Origin: Rhodospirillaceae bacterium
GTDB lineage: Bacteria; Pseudomonadota; Alphaproteobacteria; SP197
NCBI GenBank assembly: GCA_002722885.1
Contig: PBNE01000005.1
Span: 62,001-126,000 of the forward strand
DNA: 64,000 bases
Reading direction: 5' to 3'
Part shown: piece after piece, positions 50,854 to 60,461 of the stretch
How positions within the stretch are numbered: the stretch's first letter is position 1
Layout: each line of letters starts with the position of its first letter
Position numbers and translations under genes: made by a program
The notes under the pieces: model-generated
What the model saw: only the letters and a program-made list of their open reading frames with translations
Told to the model about the DNA's origin: nothing
Databases searched by the model: none

Positions 50854-51534
50854 TCAGCCTTCGACCAGCTTGCCGTCTTCCAGGCGCAGAATGCGGTCCA
50901 TACGACCTGCCAGTTCAAGATTATGGGTCGCGACCAGAGCCGCCAGTCCCCTGCCCTGCACCTCGGCGGTCAATTGGGCCATAACCTCGTCGGCCGTGTC
51001 GTGATCGAGGTTGCCTGTGGGTTCGTCGGCCAGAAGCACGGCGGGCTCGTTGGCGAGCGCGCGGGCGATGGCGACACGCTGCTGCTCACCACCGGAAAGT
51101 CTGGCAGGCCTGTGCTTCAAGCGGTGATCGAGCCCCAGACGGCCCAGAACGTCCGTGGCGCGTTTGCGCGCCTCGCCTTTGGAGGTCCCGGCGATCAACT
51201 GCGGCAATACCACATTCTCCAGTGCGGAGAACTCCGGCAGCAGGTGATGGAACTGGTAAACGAAACCTAGGTGCCGACGCCGCAGGACGGTGCGGGAACT
51301 GTCATTGCGGACATTGCAGAGTTCGCCTGAGATGTAGATCTCACCCTCGTCGGGGCGCTCGAGAAGCCCTGCAATGTATAGCAAAGTCGACTTTCCTGCC
51401 CCTGACGGACCGACAAGGGCGACAATCTCGCCCGGCTGCAACGCCAGCTCGGTCCCCTTGAGGACCTCCAGCCTGCGTTCGCCTTGCACAAAGGTGCGTC
51501 CGATGCCGCGCAGTTCCAGGGCCGCACTACTCAT
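50854..51534 (-). CDS. lolD: Lipoprotein-releasing ABC transporter ATPase LolD
   Basis: A 226-residue ABC ATPase. Walker A is GPSGAGKST, the signature is [15 protein letters not shown], Walker B is [12 protein letters not shown], and the switch His is in [11 protein letters not shown] 51534 lies 8 nt inside the lolC end. With LolC/E it extracts outer-membrane lipoproteins from the inner membrane for the LolA carrier. The tight coupling to the permease gene supports the Lol assignment over a general MacB-like ATPase. Confidence 0.95.
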   Translation of the reverse strand: MSSAALELRGIGRTFVQGERRLEVLKGTELALQPGEIVALVGPSGAGKSTLLYIAGLLERPDEGEIYISGELCNVRNDSSRTVLRRRHLGFVYQFHHLLPEFSALENVVLPQLIAGTSKGEARKRATDVLGRLGLDHRLKHRPARLSGGEQQRVAIARALANEPAVLLADEPTGNLDHDTADEVMAQLTAEVQGRGLAALVATHNLELAGRMDRILRLEDGKLVEG

Positions 51535-52783
51535 AACGAAGCGCCTCGGCCGGTTCGATACGCGCGGCACGCCACGCCGGATAGAGCGCGGCAAGGAAGG
51601 TCAGGACCAGGGCCATGCCGACAATCGTGGTCACCTCGCCCCAGTCCAGCTTCGCGGGCAGCTGGGAGAGAAAGTAGATTTCCGCGGGGAACAGCTCCGC
51701 CCCGAGCATCAATTGAATAAGCTGGCGGATTTCCTCGATGTAGAGGCAGAACAGAACGCCAAGCACGAAACCGACCAGGGTTCCCGCTATGCCAATGCAG
51801 GCACCCGTGAGCAGGAAGATCTTCATCACGCTTGTTCTGGAGGCACCCATGGTTCGCACAATGGCGATGTCGCCGTTCTTGTCTTTCACCAGCATGATGA
51901 GGCTGGAGATGATGTTGAAGGCCGCTACGAGGATGATAAGCGTGAGGATAAGGAACATCACGTTCCGTTCCACCTGCAACGCGCCATAGAGGTGTCTGTT
52001 GGTCTGCTGCCAGTCGGCAATGCGCAGACCCGACACACCGCTTTCCAGGGCAATCTGGAAAGCGCCGTTCCGCGCCTCCTCGGGGTTCTCCGGCTCGGCC
52101 ACCATGATCTCGATCTGGGTGACCGTTTCCGGTCTTCGGAAATAGGTCTGGGCCTGATCGAGCGGCATGTAGATGATGCCGGAGTCGAATTCGAACATGC
52201 CGACCTCGAACACACCCACTACCGGATAGGAGACGGACCGCGGCATGGTGCCGAAGGCCGTGGGCACGCCCTGGGGTGAAATCAGGTTTATCTGGTCGCC
52301 GTAGTTGAGCCCCAACCGGTGCATCAGTCGTGTGCCCACAATGACCCCGGGTTCGGCACCAAAATCAGCCAAGTCGCCAATCTTCACGTTCTCTGCAACC
52401 AGAGTCTGGCGCTCGAGGTCCTGCGGCCTGACACCGCGCACGACCACGCCGGACTGGCCCCAGGGTGATGTCGCCAGAGCCTGCCCCTCCACAAGCGGCA
52501 GAACCAGTTCAGCGCCCGGCACGCCTTCCAGACTGGTGGAAAGGCCGTCGTAACCCTCAATACCGTCGGTGGGTCCGATAATCGTGATGTGGCCGTTGAA
52601 GCCGAGAATGCGGTTGATGAGTTCATGGCGGAAGCCGTTCATCACCGACATCACGATGATCAGTGCGGCCACACCCAGGCAGATACCCAGCAGCGAGAAC
52701 CCGGCCGTCACCGAGATGAAACCCTCTTGCCTGCGCGAGCGCAGGTAGCGGAAGGCGACGGTGCGTTCGAAAGCGGAGATCAC
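51527..52783 (-). CDS. lolC: Lipoprotein-releasing ABC transporter permease (LolC/LolE type)
   Basis: A 418-residue permease with four membrane helices: one near 25-48 ([20 protein letters not shown]) and three in the C-terminal third, flanking a large periplasmic domain. Family marks are [48 protein letters not shown] and the C-terminal [21 protein letters not shown], abbreviated here as [16 protein letters not shown]. Only one permease gene is present, so it may work as a homodimer in place of a LolC-LolE pair. Overlaps proS by 4 nt. Confidence 0.93.
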   Translation of the reverse strand: MISAFERTVAFRYLRSRRQEGFISVTAGFSLLGICLGVAALIIVMSVMNGFRHELINRILGFNGHITIIGPTDGIEGYDGLSTSLEGVPGAELVLPLVEGQALATSPWGQSGVVVRGVRPQDLERQTLVAENVKIGDLADFGAEPGVIVGTRLMHRLGLNYGDQINLISPQGVPTAFGTMPRSVSYPVVGVFEVGMFEFDSGIIYMPLDQAQTYFRRPETVTQIEIMVAEPENPEEARNGAFQIALESGVSGLRIADWQQTNRHLYGALQVERNVMFLILTLIILVAAFNIISSLIMLVKDKNGDIAIVRTMGASRTSVMKIFLLTGACIGIAGTLVGFVLGVLFCLYIEEIRQLIQLMLGAELFPAEIYFLSQLPAKLDWGEVTTIVGMALVLTFLAALYPAWRAARIEPAEALRYE

Positions 52784-54102
52784 GAATCGAAATCGAGAAT
52801 GCGGGAAAGCGCGGAATCGATCGACAGCTCTTCTTTGTCACCCCCGGCGCGCCGCTTCAACTCGACGGTTCCAGCCTTGACCCCGCGAGGCCCGACCGTG
52901 AGCTGCCAGGGCAGTCCGATCAGGTCCATATCGGCGAACTTCACACCGGCGCGTTCGTCGCGGTCGTCATGCAGAACTTGAACGCCGGCATCACTGAGCT
53001 TGGCATAGAGATCGTTGGCGACGGCATCACAGACTTCATCGCCCGACTTGAGGTTGATCAGCGCCACATTGAAAGGCGCCACCGCGTCGGGCCATACGAT
53101 CCCTGCATCGTCGTGACTGGCTTCGATGATCGCCCCCACCAGCCGCGACACGCCGATGCCGTAAGACCCGCCGTGGATCAGGCGTTTCTCGCCATCGGGC
53201 ATGGTCACCGCACAACCCAGCGGCTCCGAGTACTTCGTGCCGAAGTAGAAGATATGACCGACCTCGATGCCGCGTGCCTCGACAAGATTTTCTCCCTCCA
53301 CCGAACAGACTGTGGGATCGTGCTTTTCGTCTGTCGCGGCGTACAGCGACGTCCATTTCTTGAAGATCGGCTCGAGATCACCTTCGAAATCCACGTCATC
53401 AGCATGGGGGTCCATGTCGAACAGCCGCTTGTCGGCATAGACAGCGGATTCGCCAGTGTCGGCCAGGATGACGAACTCATGGCTGAGATCACCGCCGATG
53501 GGACCGGAATCAGCCTGCATCGGGATCGCCTTCAACCCCATGCGCGCATAGGTCCTGAGATAGGCCACAAACATGATGTTGTACGAGCGCTTGGCGGCCT
53601 CGAAGTCGAGATCGAAGGAGTAGCCGTCCTTCATCAGAAACTCACGACCTCGCATCACACCGAAGCGCGGTCTGATCTCGTCCCGGAACTTCCACTGGAT
53701 GTGGTAGAGATTGCGCGGCAGATCACGGTAGCTGCGGATGTCGTCCCGCATGATCTGGGTGATCTGCTCCTCGTTTGTGGGACCGTAGAGCATGTCACGA
53801 TCATGGCGGTCGCTGATGCGCAGCATCTCCGGGCCATAAGCGTCATAGCGGCCACTCTCGCGCCACAAATCAGCAAGCTGCAGGGTCGGCATCAGAACGG
53901 CCTGAGCGCCTGCGGCAGCCATCTCCTCATGCACAATGTTCTCGATGTTGCGCAGCACCCGGAACCCCAGCGGCAGCCAGGAATAGATCCCGGCACTGGC
54001 CTGCCGGACCATACCGGCACGCAGCATGAGACGATGCGAGACGATTTTAGCCTCGGCAGGCGTTTCCTTGAGAGTGGTCAGGAAGTAGCGGGACAGACGC
54101 AT
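52780..54102 (-). CDS. proS: Prolyl-tRNA synthetase, short alphaproteobacterial form
   Basis: A 440-residue class II synthetase. Motif 2 region with [16 protein letters not shown] and [13 protein letters not shown], and motif 3 [15 protein letters not shown], are clear, followed by an anticodon-binding domain. The roughly 180-residue editing insertion of the E. coli enzyme is absent, as is typical of alphaproteobacteria. ATG 54102 starts [13 protein letters not shown]; upstream codons in frame are not conserved. A 121-nt gap to tag shows nothing distinct. Confidence 0.96.
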   Translation of the reverse strand: MRLSRYFLTTLKETPAEAKIVSHRLMLRAGMVRQASAGIYSWLPLGFRVLRNIENIVHEEMAAAGAQAVLMPTLQLADLWRESGRYDAYGPEMLRISDRHDRDMLYGPTNEEQITQIMRDDIRSYRDLPRNLYHIQWKFRDEIRPRFGVMRGREFLMKDGYSFDLDFEAAKRSYNIMFVAYLRTYARMGLKAIPMQADSGPIGGDLSHEFVILADTGESAVYADKRLFDMDPHADDVDFEGDLEPIFKKWTSLYAATDEKHDPTVCSVEGENLVEARGIEVGHIFYFGTKYSEPLGCAVTMPDGEKRLIHGGSYGIGVSRLVGAIIEASHDDAGIVWPDAVAPFNVALINLKSGDEVCDAVANDLYAKLSDAGVQVLHDDRDERAGVKFADMDLIGLPWQLTVGPRGVKAGTVELKRRAGGDKEELSIDSALSRILDFDS

Positions 54103-54223
54103 GATCACCGTAGGGGGCTTGTGGAGGGCCAGCGGCGCGCAATCTAAGCCATGCGATGCGGCCTTTCCATCGCCGTCATGCAGCACACAGACGGCAGAAG
54201 GCAGAAATGGGGTGTTTCAGCGC

Positions 54224-54787
54224 CTAATCGCGTTCCTCATGGTTTAACCCTGTCTCAAGCCATGGCGGGTTTGAACCCATGATGCGCGCGAAGACCGGAC
54301 AACGGGCCGTGTGGGCCCCCGGCAGATATCCCGTCGACAGCAGAAACTCTTCAACCACCAATGGCCCCGTGAAAACGAAGGTCTGACGGAACAGCTTGGT
54401 CCAATCTTCGTGCGGGCGCGGGTGATGTGCCTCAAGCCAGGCGTGAAATCCGCCGGCGCTTTCACGCAGGCCAATAACGCGCCGCGCGTTCTCGATCGCT
54501 GCTTCGATCTTCTTGCGGTTGCGGATGATGCCCTTGTCGGACAGCAGCCGAGCCTGGTCGACTGCTCCGAATGCGGCAACTGTGTCGACATCGAAGTTGG
54601 CATAGGCGGCACGGAAATTGTCGCGTTTACGGAGGATCGTCGCCCATGAGAGCCCTGCCTGATTGATCTCCAGAACCAATCTTTCGAACAGAACGGACTC
54701 CTCGACGGCGGGAAAGCCGTACTCTGTGTCATGGTAGCTGGCGTGGACCGGATCGCCGGGCGCCGCCTCGCAATAGCTTTGGCTCAA
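54224..54787 (-). CDS. tag: DNA-3-methyladenine glycosylase I
   Basis: A 187-residue base-excision repair enzyme removing 3-methyladenine. Zinc ligands are visible as Cys6, His in ASYHDTEYGFP, and the C-terminal HTARCPVF His/Cys pair; the catalytic Glu is in LEINQAGLSWATILRKR. Full length. It overlaps the DUF1467 gene by 4 nt and is not preceded by an Ada-like regulator, so expression is likely constitutive with the operon. Confidence 0.94.
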   Translation of the reverse strand: MSQSYCEAAPGDPVHASYHDTEYGFPAVEESVLFERLVLEINQAGLSWATILRKRDNFRAAYANFDVDTVAAFGAVDQARLLSDKGIIRNRKKIEAAIENARRVIGLRESAGGFHAWLEAHHPRPHEDWTKLFRQTFVFTGPLVVEEFLLSTGYLPGAHTARCPVFARIMGSNPPWLETGLNHEERD

Positions 54788-55065
54788 CTACCCTCTCCCG
54801 TGGAGCTCTGGAACGCGTCGTCGCCAAAGACCAGAGCACTGATATCAACCCAGCCCGCATGATCAGCATACGTCGTTCCGCCCACCAGAACGATTGCAAT
54901 CACCGATGTTATGGCAGCCTTGCGCCACAGCATGGGGTTGGCCGGCGCACCTGGGTCATGGCCGGTTTCGACGAGCTCCTGCCGGCGCACTCCGAACGGC
55001 AGTGCCGCAAAGAAGATCACCCACCAGACAACGGTGAAAATGACAATGAAGCCGAAAATGGACAC
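54784..55065 (-). CDS. DUF1467 family small membrane protein
   Basis: A 93-residue protein with two hydrophobic helices (about 3-25 and 49-66) joined by LPFGVRRQELVETGHDPG, the hallmark of the alphaproteobacterial DUF1467 family. Function is unknown. It is regularly found between mce and proS in this class, as here: 6 nt after mce, overlapping tag by 4 nt. Confidence 0.88.
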   Translation of the reverse strand: MSIFGFIVIFTVVWWVIFFAALPFGVRRQELVETGHDPGAPANPMLWRKAAITSVIAIVLVGGTTYADHAGWVDISALVFGDDAFQSSTGEGS

Positions 55066-55071
55066 CGGACG

Positions 55072-55476
55072 TCAGGCCTGCTCGATCTCGACCAGAGTGC
55101 CGCAGAAATCCTTGGGGTGCAGGAACAACACTGGTTTGCCATGGGCACCGATCCTGGGCTCGCCACTGCCGATCACGCGCGCGCCATCGGCGACAATGCG
55201 GTCCCGTGCTTCGATGATGTCATCGACCTCATAGCAGACGTGGTGCATGCCACCGGACGGGTTCTTGTCGAGGAACGCCTGGATCGGTGACCCTTCACCG
55301 AGGGGATGCAGCAGCTCGATTTTCGTGTTCGGCAGCTCGATGAAGACCGTTGTGACACCGTGGTCTGGCTGGTCAAGCATCTCAGACACATTGGCGCCCA
55401 GGGTGTCTCGGTAGAGAGCGGCGGCAGCGGCCATATCAGGCACAACAATGGCCACGTGGTTCAGTCGTCCGATCAT
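55072..55476 (-). CDS. mce: Methylmalonyl-CoA epimerase
   Basis: A 134-residue vicinal-oxygen-chelate enzyme interconverting the R and S forms of methylmalonyl-CoA in propionate breakdown. Metal ligand positions are in RLNHVAIVVPDM, KIELLHPLGEGSP, GGMHHVCYEVDDI and GTLVEIEQA. Length is standard. Methylmalonyl-CoA mutase is not in the window. The 59 nt beyond its start belong to the end of the FkbM relic region. Confidence 0.94.
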   Translation of the reverse strand: MIGRLNHVAIVVPDMAAAAALYRDTLGANVSEMLDQPDHGVTTVFIELPNTKIELLHPLGEGSPIQAFLDKNPSGGMHHVCYEVDDIIEARDRIVADGARVIGSGEPRIGAHGKPVLFLHPKDFCGTLVEIEQA

Positions 55477-55535
55477 GGGATCCTTCAGGAAGTTGGAAAT
55501 GTTGGAGCATGCCTACACCAGGTTGGCGCGGGGCA

Positions 55536-56371
55536 CTATCGCAGATCTGTCCACCACGGCGTCGGCGACGTGATCCGGGTCCGCTCCAGAACATGAACCG
55601 TGATGGATTCCGGCGCAGCAAAGACATTGGCCGACAAGATACTCTTGCCATCAGGCTGAACGAATGGATCGTTCTTGCAGCCATAGAAATTGTCGTCGCG
55701 GAAGTAAGCCGGCAGGTGCCAGTGGCAGGCGTAGTTACGTTCCAGGAGCCAGCTCAGTTTTGCTTCCAAGTTATCCTGGCGATCATTCTCCAGATAGATC
55801 AGCGGTTGCTGCTCGGCCACAAGAGCACTGGCCCCTTCCAGCACGTCCAGCTCCATCCCTTCAACGTCGATCTTCAGCAGTCTGACGCCACCGTGCGAAA
55901 CCCGCATCATCGGACGGTGTTCATCAAGCAAAACAGCCTGAACGGGTTCGACCGAACTCCGCGACCGTTGCCCCCAAAGTTGTTGTTCATGGAGTAATCG
56001 AGCTGTGGAACATGCAGAACACCGGGCTGGCGATCGACGGCAAGGTTCCAGGTTCTGGTGTTGAGCAGACCGTTGAGTGCAATATTGGCGGCCAGCGCTT
56101 GAAACATCTCTGGCTGTGGCTCGAATGCATGGACATAGCCCCGGTCGCCCGCGGCCCTTGCCAGACCGACTGTATGCGCGCCCATCTGTCCACCCACTTC
56201 GATCACACTATGACCGTTGGCAACCAGGCTCTGCAGAATATCGCCCTCGGCAGCACTTTACTCACCCAGGGCCTCGAGCGATCGACCGATGTAGATGTCG
56301 TGGCGGTTATGAAGCATCAACTCGTCCCGCGTATGCCGCAGCACGTTGGGGCCGACTTCATAAACCGCGGT
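55536..56371 (-). pseudogene. FkbM-type methyltransferase relic, copy 1
   Basis: Read in three pieces on the minus strand. The N-terminal part (from about 56371) gives VGPNVLRHTRDELMLHNRHD and IYIGRSLEALGE, then an in-frame TAA at 56260-56258. The frame continues open as VIEVGGQMGAHTVGLARAAG and YVHAFEPQPEMFQALAANI, the SAM-binding core. A frameshift near 55950-55975 then leads to VRLLKIDVEGMELDVLEGAS, which continues to the end at 55536. No start codon exists: the relic begins directly after the TAG stop of copy 2, in the same frame. One nonsense codon, one frameshift and no start make it non-functional as read, unless the C-terminal parts are used alone. Confidence 0.8.
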
Positions 56372-57198
56372 CTACCGGTATGATGAGCCATCATTTTTCC
56401 ACCAGTTATTCACGTCTGTGATTTCAGTCATGTCCCCGCGTTCGACGGTCAGAGACAATGGCGCTGCCAGAAAGTTGACCGATAGGATTAGACGACCCGC
56501 CGGGTCCGTGAACGGATTCTGTTCCAGACCATAGAAGTTGTCGCGCGTGAACATGAACGGCAGATGCCAGTAGGCTCGGTAGCCGATGTCCATGAGCCAC
56601 TGCAAAAGCACCGGAGATTTCTCGCGGATTTTGTTTTCGGCATAGATCACCCGAGGGAAGGTCTCAATCAGCCTGCTCGCCCCTTTGAAGACATTCAGCT
56701 CTATCCCTTCGACGTCGATCTTGTCATCAAGCGTCACCGCATCGACGGAATAGCCGGCGCCCGCCTCGCCATTCATCGCGATACCAACAAAGTTGTAGCT
56801 CCGCTGGTAGTTGGACGGCGGAATGTAGAGCGTGCCGGGCTCATCGGAGACGGCACAGTTCCAGGCGCGGGTGTTTAGATGCCCGTTCAGTGCGAGATTT
56901 GCGCACATAAGCTGGAACATCGGCTGTTGCGGCTCGAACGCGTACACGCGCCCTGCCGGCGCAAAAACGAAGCCAGCGGAACTGTGTGGGCTCCCATGTT
57001 CGCACCGACCTCAATCACTGTATGGCCGGGAGGTAGAATACGTCCGTAAAGCTCCGTCTCGACGGGGCTTTACTCGCCCAGGAGCTAAAGAGACCGTCCG
57101 GCATACCTGTCGTGCCGGTTTTAGAGCATCGCACCCTCTCGGGTCATCCGCAGGACGTTGGGCCCGGACTGATGCAGGGGGTCGGGTTTCTTGGCCAT
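56372..57198 (-). pseudogene. FkbM-type methyltransferase relic, copy 2
   Basis: Begins with ATG at 57198 (MAKKPDPLHQSGPNVLRMTR). Three in-frame stops follow: TAA at 57123-57121, TAG at 57087-57085 and TAA at 57072-57070. Then comes VIEVGANMGAHTVPLA, a frameshift near 56955-56975, and RVYAFEPQQPMFQLMCANLA. The C-terminal part is open to the TAG at 56372, with KIDVEGIELNVFKGASRL and YWHLPFMFTRDNFYGLEQNP; about ten residues usually found before KIDVEG are missing. Paralogous with copy 1 throughout. Such enzymes O-methylate sugars or other small molecules. The pair interrupts the mce-to-rnj spacing. Confidence 0.8.
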
Positions 57199-57265
57199 GA
57201 CGCAGGCGTTTCCGTTGCCAATCGGCGCCTAGAGATTACGCACCACCCGAGAACGAATAAGGGTT

Positions 57266-58921
57266 TCAGACGCGCACCAGCTGAACTTCCACCACGGGTC
57301 TGCGATTGAACTCCGTGCGCAGGGTGCGGCGCACTGCAGTTCTGACCGCGTCGCGAATTGAATCGTCATCCCTTCGACGGGGACGCGAGAGGCCTTCAAC
57401 CGCCGCTATCGCATCGTCGATCAGATCATCGATGACCTGTTCATCATCACCCTGCTCCAGCAGCCCGTGGGCGCTGACGATAGGGTCGGACACAAGCTCA
57501 CCGTCATTGTCGATCACGACCGTGACAAAGGCAGCGCCGTTGAACATCAGCTTGCGTCGCTCACGAATCACACTGCCGTCGACCGGAATCGTCCCACGTC
57601 CGTTCCAGGCCAGGCGACCGTGCTCCACATGGTCGATGATTTCCGGTTTGCCAGGAGCCAGACGCACCATGGCACCGTTCTCGACGGTGACCGCCTGGGG
57701 CACCTGAAGCCCAAGGGCCAGAGCAGCGTGTTCTCGCATGTGACGCAGTTCGCCATGAACCGGCACGGCAATTTTGGGGCGAACCAACTGGTACATGCGC
57801 GCCAGCTCATCCCGGTTGGGATGACCGGAGACGTGCACGAACCGCTCCTTCTCGGTGATGACCTCGACGTTGAGTCGCGTCAGCCGATTGATCAGGTCGA
57901 AGATCGTCTTCTCGTTACCGGGAATGATCTTCGATGAGAATATCACGGTGTCGCCGGCGCCAAGCTCGATCGCAGGGTGGTTGCCGTCTGTCGCACGTGA
58001 CAGCGCCGCGTTCGCCTCACCCTGACAGCCGGTCATCATGTATAGGACCTTGTCGTCGGGCAGATCGCGGGCGTCCCGGTCGTTCATGAAACGCACGTTT
58101 CTGGGCAGGTAGCCCGTCTCGCGTGCGCAATCGAGAATGCGCCACATGGACCGGCCCACCGCAACACAGGTCCGGCCATTGGCCTCGGCAGCCTCATGGA
58201 TAGTGAGCAGGCGCGCGAGATTGCTCGCGAACGTCGTCACGACCACGCGACGACTATGCTCTGCGATGAGCTGCGTCAGACTTTCGCGCACATCCGCTTC
58301 GGAACCCGAGGTTCCGAGCTGAAACACATTGGTCGAGTCGCACACCATGGCGAGAACGCCGTCATCCCCCATGGCCTGCAGGGCCGCTTCGTCGGCAGGC
58401 TCGGAAATCAGCGGGTCGGGATCGAGCTTCCAGTCGCCCGTATGCATGATCGAGCCATGGGGCGTGTGAACCAGCAACGCGTTGGGCTCGGGAATGGAGT
58501 GGGTCAAGGTAAAGAGTTCGATCTGGAAGGGTTCGAGGTCGATGGCGCCGCCCAAAGGCACCTCCGTGATCGTCATGCCCTCGACACCCTCAGCGCCCTC
58601 GTCCAGCTTTCTGCGCAGGAGTGCAGCGGCAAACGGTGTGGCATAGACCGGACAGCGCAGCAGCGGCCAGAGATAGGGCACCGCACCAAGATGGTCTTCA
58701 TGGGCGTGCGTGATTACCAGACCGACCAGCCCTTCCCTGCGCCGCTCGATGAAGGACAAGTCCGGCATCACAAGATCAATGCCCGGCAGCTCGTCACCCG
58801 CAAAGGTGACGCCCAGATCGCACATCAGCCAGGAGCCATCATACTCATAGAGGTTGAGGTTCATGCCGATCTCGCCAGCACCGCCCAAGGGCAGGAAATG
58901 AAGCGCTTTCTGCTTCGCCAC
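57266..58921 (-). CDS. rnj: Ribonuclease J
   Basis: A 551-residue metallo-beta-lactamase/beta-CASP ribonuclease with 5' exonuclease and endonuclease activity in RNA maturation and decay. The zinc motif THAHEDHLGA gives His72, His74, Asp76 and His77; further ligands are in MHTGDWKLD and in the beta-CASP segments VVVTTFASNLARL and VHVSGHPNRDEL. The C-terminal domain is present. Begins 2 nt after the coaX stop. The FkbM relics lie downstream. Confidence 0.96.
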   Translation of the reverse strand: MAKQKALHFLPLGGAGEIGMNLNLYEYDGSWLMCDLGVTFAGDELPGIDLVMPDLSFIERRREGLVGLVITHAHEDHLGAVPYLWPLLRCPVYATPFAAALLRRKLDEGAEGVEGMTITEVPLGGAIDLEPFQIELFTLTHSIPEPNALLVHTPHGSIMHTGDWKLDPDPLISEPADEAALQAMGDDGVLAMVCDSTNVFQLGTSGSEADVRESLTQLIAEHSRRVVVTTFASNLARLLTIHEAAEANGRTCVAVGRSMWRILDCARETGYLPRNVRFMNDRDARDLPDDKVLYMMTGCQGEANAALSRATDGNHPAIELGAGDTVIFSSKIIPGNEKTIFDLINRLTRLNVEVITEKERFVHVSGHPNRDELARMYQLVRPKIAVPVHGELRHMREHAALALGLQVPQAVTVENGAMVRLAPGKPEIIDHVEHGRLAWNGRGTIPVDGSVIRERRKLMFNGAAFVTVVIDNDGELVSDPIVSAHGLLEQGDDEQVIDDLIDDAIAAVEGLSRPRRRDDDSIRDAVRTAVRRTLRTEFNRRPVVEVQLVRV

Positions 58922-58923
58922 GA

Positions 58924-59712
58924 TCAGTCGACCACACCACAGCTGTGACGCCAGACTTCCAGCAGTCCCCGGACCGTGATCTCAGGGTCGATGTCATCAA
59001 TGGTGTCTGTAGCAGCATCAAACAGAGGCGCCAGGCCGCCTGTCGCGACAACCCTCATCGGCTTGCCGTACTCCTCACGCATGCGGCGCACGACGCCCTC
59101 GATCAGGCTGACGTAGCCCCAGTAGACGCCGCTCTGCATGCACGAGACCGTGTTGGTGCCGATCACGGTTTCGGGTTTGTCGACACCGATCCTCGGCAAA
59201 CGGGCCGATATCCTGTGCATGGCATCGAGTGCCAGATGAATTCCCGGTGCAAAAACACCACCTGCAAAGCCACCGTCTTCATCGATGACATCGAACGTCG
59301 TCGCCGTACCGAAGTCGATCACGATCAGAGGGCCGCCGAACCGGCTGAAGGCGCCCACGGCGTTCACCAAGCGGTCCGCCCCGGCTTCACGCGCGTCGTC
59401 GATTCGCAGGGGAATACCGAGATCAGCGGACTCACCGACAACCAGGGGCTCACAGTCAAAATGCTTGCGACACAATGTCTTCAGATCGAACAAGGCCTGT
59501 GGCACCACGCTGGCGATGATCACATCCTGAATATCTTGGGCCTGCAAACCATCCAGTGTCATCAGCTGATAGAGCCAGACGGCGAACTCATCGGCGGTCC
59601 GGTCGGTCTTGGTGGCAATGCGCCACTGACCGACTAGGTCAGATCCCCGGAATATGGCAAAGACCGTATTGGTGTTGCCCTGATCGATAGCAAGAAGAAG
59701 GGAGTCACTCAT
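58924..59712 (-). CDS. coaX: Type III pantothenate kinase
   Basis: A 262-residue ASKHA-fold kinase that starts coenzyme A synthesis. Phosphate motifs are LLAIDQGNTNTVFAIF at the N-terminus and IDFGTATTFDVID in the middle; AGADRLVNAVGAF is the conserved pantothenate-binding stretch. ATG 59712 is taken since it overlaps the birA stop (ATGA) and begins the conserved region; 12 upstream in-frame codons are inside birA. The birA-coaX-rnj order beside nuo is usual for alphaproteobacteria. Confidence 0.96.
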   Translation of the reverse strand: MSDSLLLAIDQGNTNTVFAIFRGSDLVGQWRIATKTDRTADEFAVWLYQLMTLDGLQAQDIQDVIIASVVPQALFDLKTLCRKHFDCEPLVVGESADLGIPLRIDDAREAGADRLVNAVGAFSRFGGPLIVIDFGTATTFDVIDEDGGFAGGVFAPGIHLALDAMHRISARLPRIGVDKPETVIGTNTVSCMQSGVYWGYVSLIEGVVRRMREEYGKPMRVVATGGLAPLFDAATDTIDDIDPEITVRGLLEVWRHSCGVVD

Positions 59713-60461
59713 GCCACGTCTTCCAGCACGAGCGAGCCCGAAACGCAACGGTGTGTCACACCGGCCTGATCATCGACCAGCAGATGACCATGGGTGTCGA
59801 TACCTCGAAGCCGCCCGGTGACCGGCGGTGACATCTGAACGGTTACACGACGGCCGATCCCTGCGGCCCGCGCCGACCAGTCGTTATGCAGAGCCGCAAA
59901 GCCTTCGGATTCCCATTGCTGGATTCGGCGATGCAATGCCACACAGAGAGCCTGGAGCCAGATGTCACGGTCGACGTTCGAGGCACCCAGGCACTGAAGG
60001 TCACTGATCCGCAACCCCGGCAGATCCGGATGGCTGGTGAGGTTTACGCCAATCCCAACCACAATCGTCTCGACAGACGTTTTCATGATCGAAGATTCGA
60101 CCAGGATGCCTGCAACCTTGTGATCGTCAATCAGGACATCGTTGGGCCACTTGCAAAACGCTCGCGGAAGCTCAGGAGCCAGATTGCCCATCGCCTCGGC
60201 AACGGCGAGGCCGGTCACCAGGGCAATCTGTGCCGCTTGGGCCGGTGCACAGAACGGACGCATCAGGAACGATGTGTAGGAGTTCCCTGGCGGTGAGGCA
60301 AAACTTTTGCCCTGCCTGCCGCGCCCGGCGAGCTGCTCACGGGCACGGACAACCGTCCAGTCCTTCGCGTCCTGAGCGGCCAGCTTGAAAACTTCGTTGT
60401 TCGTGCTGCCGACCGCGTCGAGGTCGATCAGATGGAAGGGTTCGGGAAGCTGGGGCGTCAC
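59709..60461 (-). CDS. birA: Biotin--[acetyl-CoA-carboxylase] ligase
   Basis: A 250-residue class I (monofunctional) biotin protein ligase. The biotinoyl-AMP loop reads AGRGRQGKSFASPPG, and FCKWPNDVLIDDHKVAGILVE carries the catalytic lysines (shown here in two parts: KWPNDVLI and HKVAGILVE). The C-terminal SH3-like domain ends GRLRGIDTHGHLLV. No N-terminal DNA-binding domain, so it is not a repressor. Overlaps nuoN and coaX by 4 nt each. Confidence 0.95.
   Translation of the reverse strand: MTPQLPEPFHLIDLDAVGSTNNEVFKLAAQDAKDWTVVRAREQLAGRGRQGKSFASPPGNSYTSFLMRPFCAPAQAAQIALVTGLAVAEAMGNLAPELPRAFCKWPNDVLIDDHKVAGILVESSIMKTSVETIVVGIGVNLTSHPDLPGLRISDLQCLGASNVDRDIWLQALCVALHRRIQQWESEGFAALHNDWSARAAGIGRRVTVQMSPPVTGRLRGIDTHGHLLVDDQAGVTHRCVSGSLVLEDVA

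Noticed and set aside
52969..54147. A 392-codon plus-strand frame opposite proS
   Set aside because: Antisense shadow; proS has all class II motifs on the minus strand and no family resemblance is seen in the shadow.
55907..56947. Three separate small genes for hypothetical methyltransferases
   Set aside because: The pieces join into two FkbM-type sequences once frameshifts and stops are allowed; they are treated as relics.
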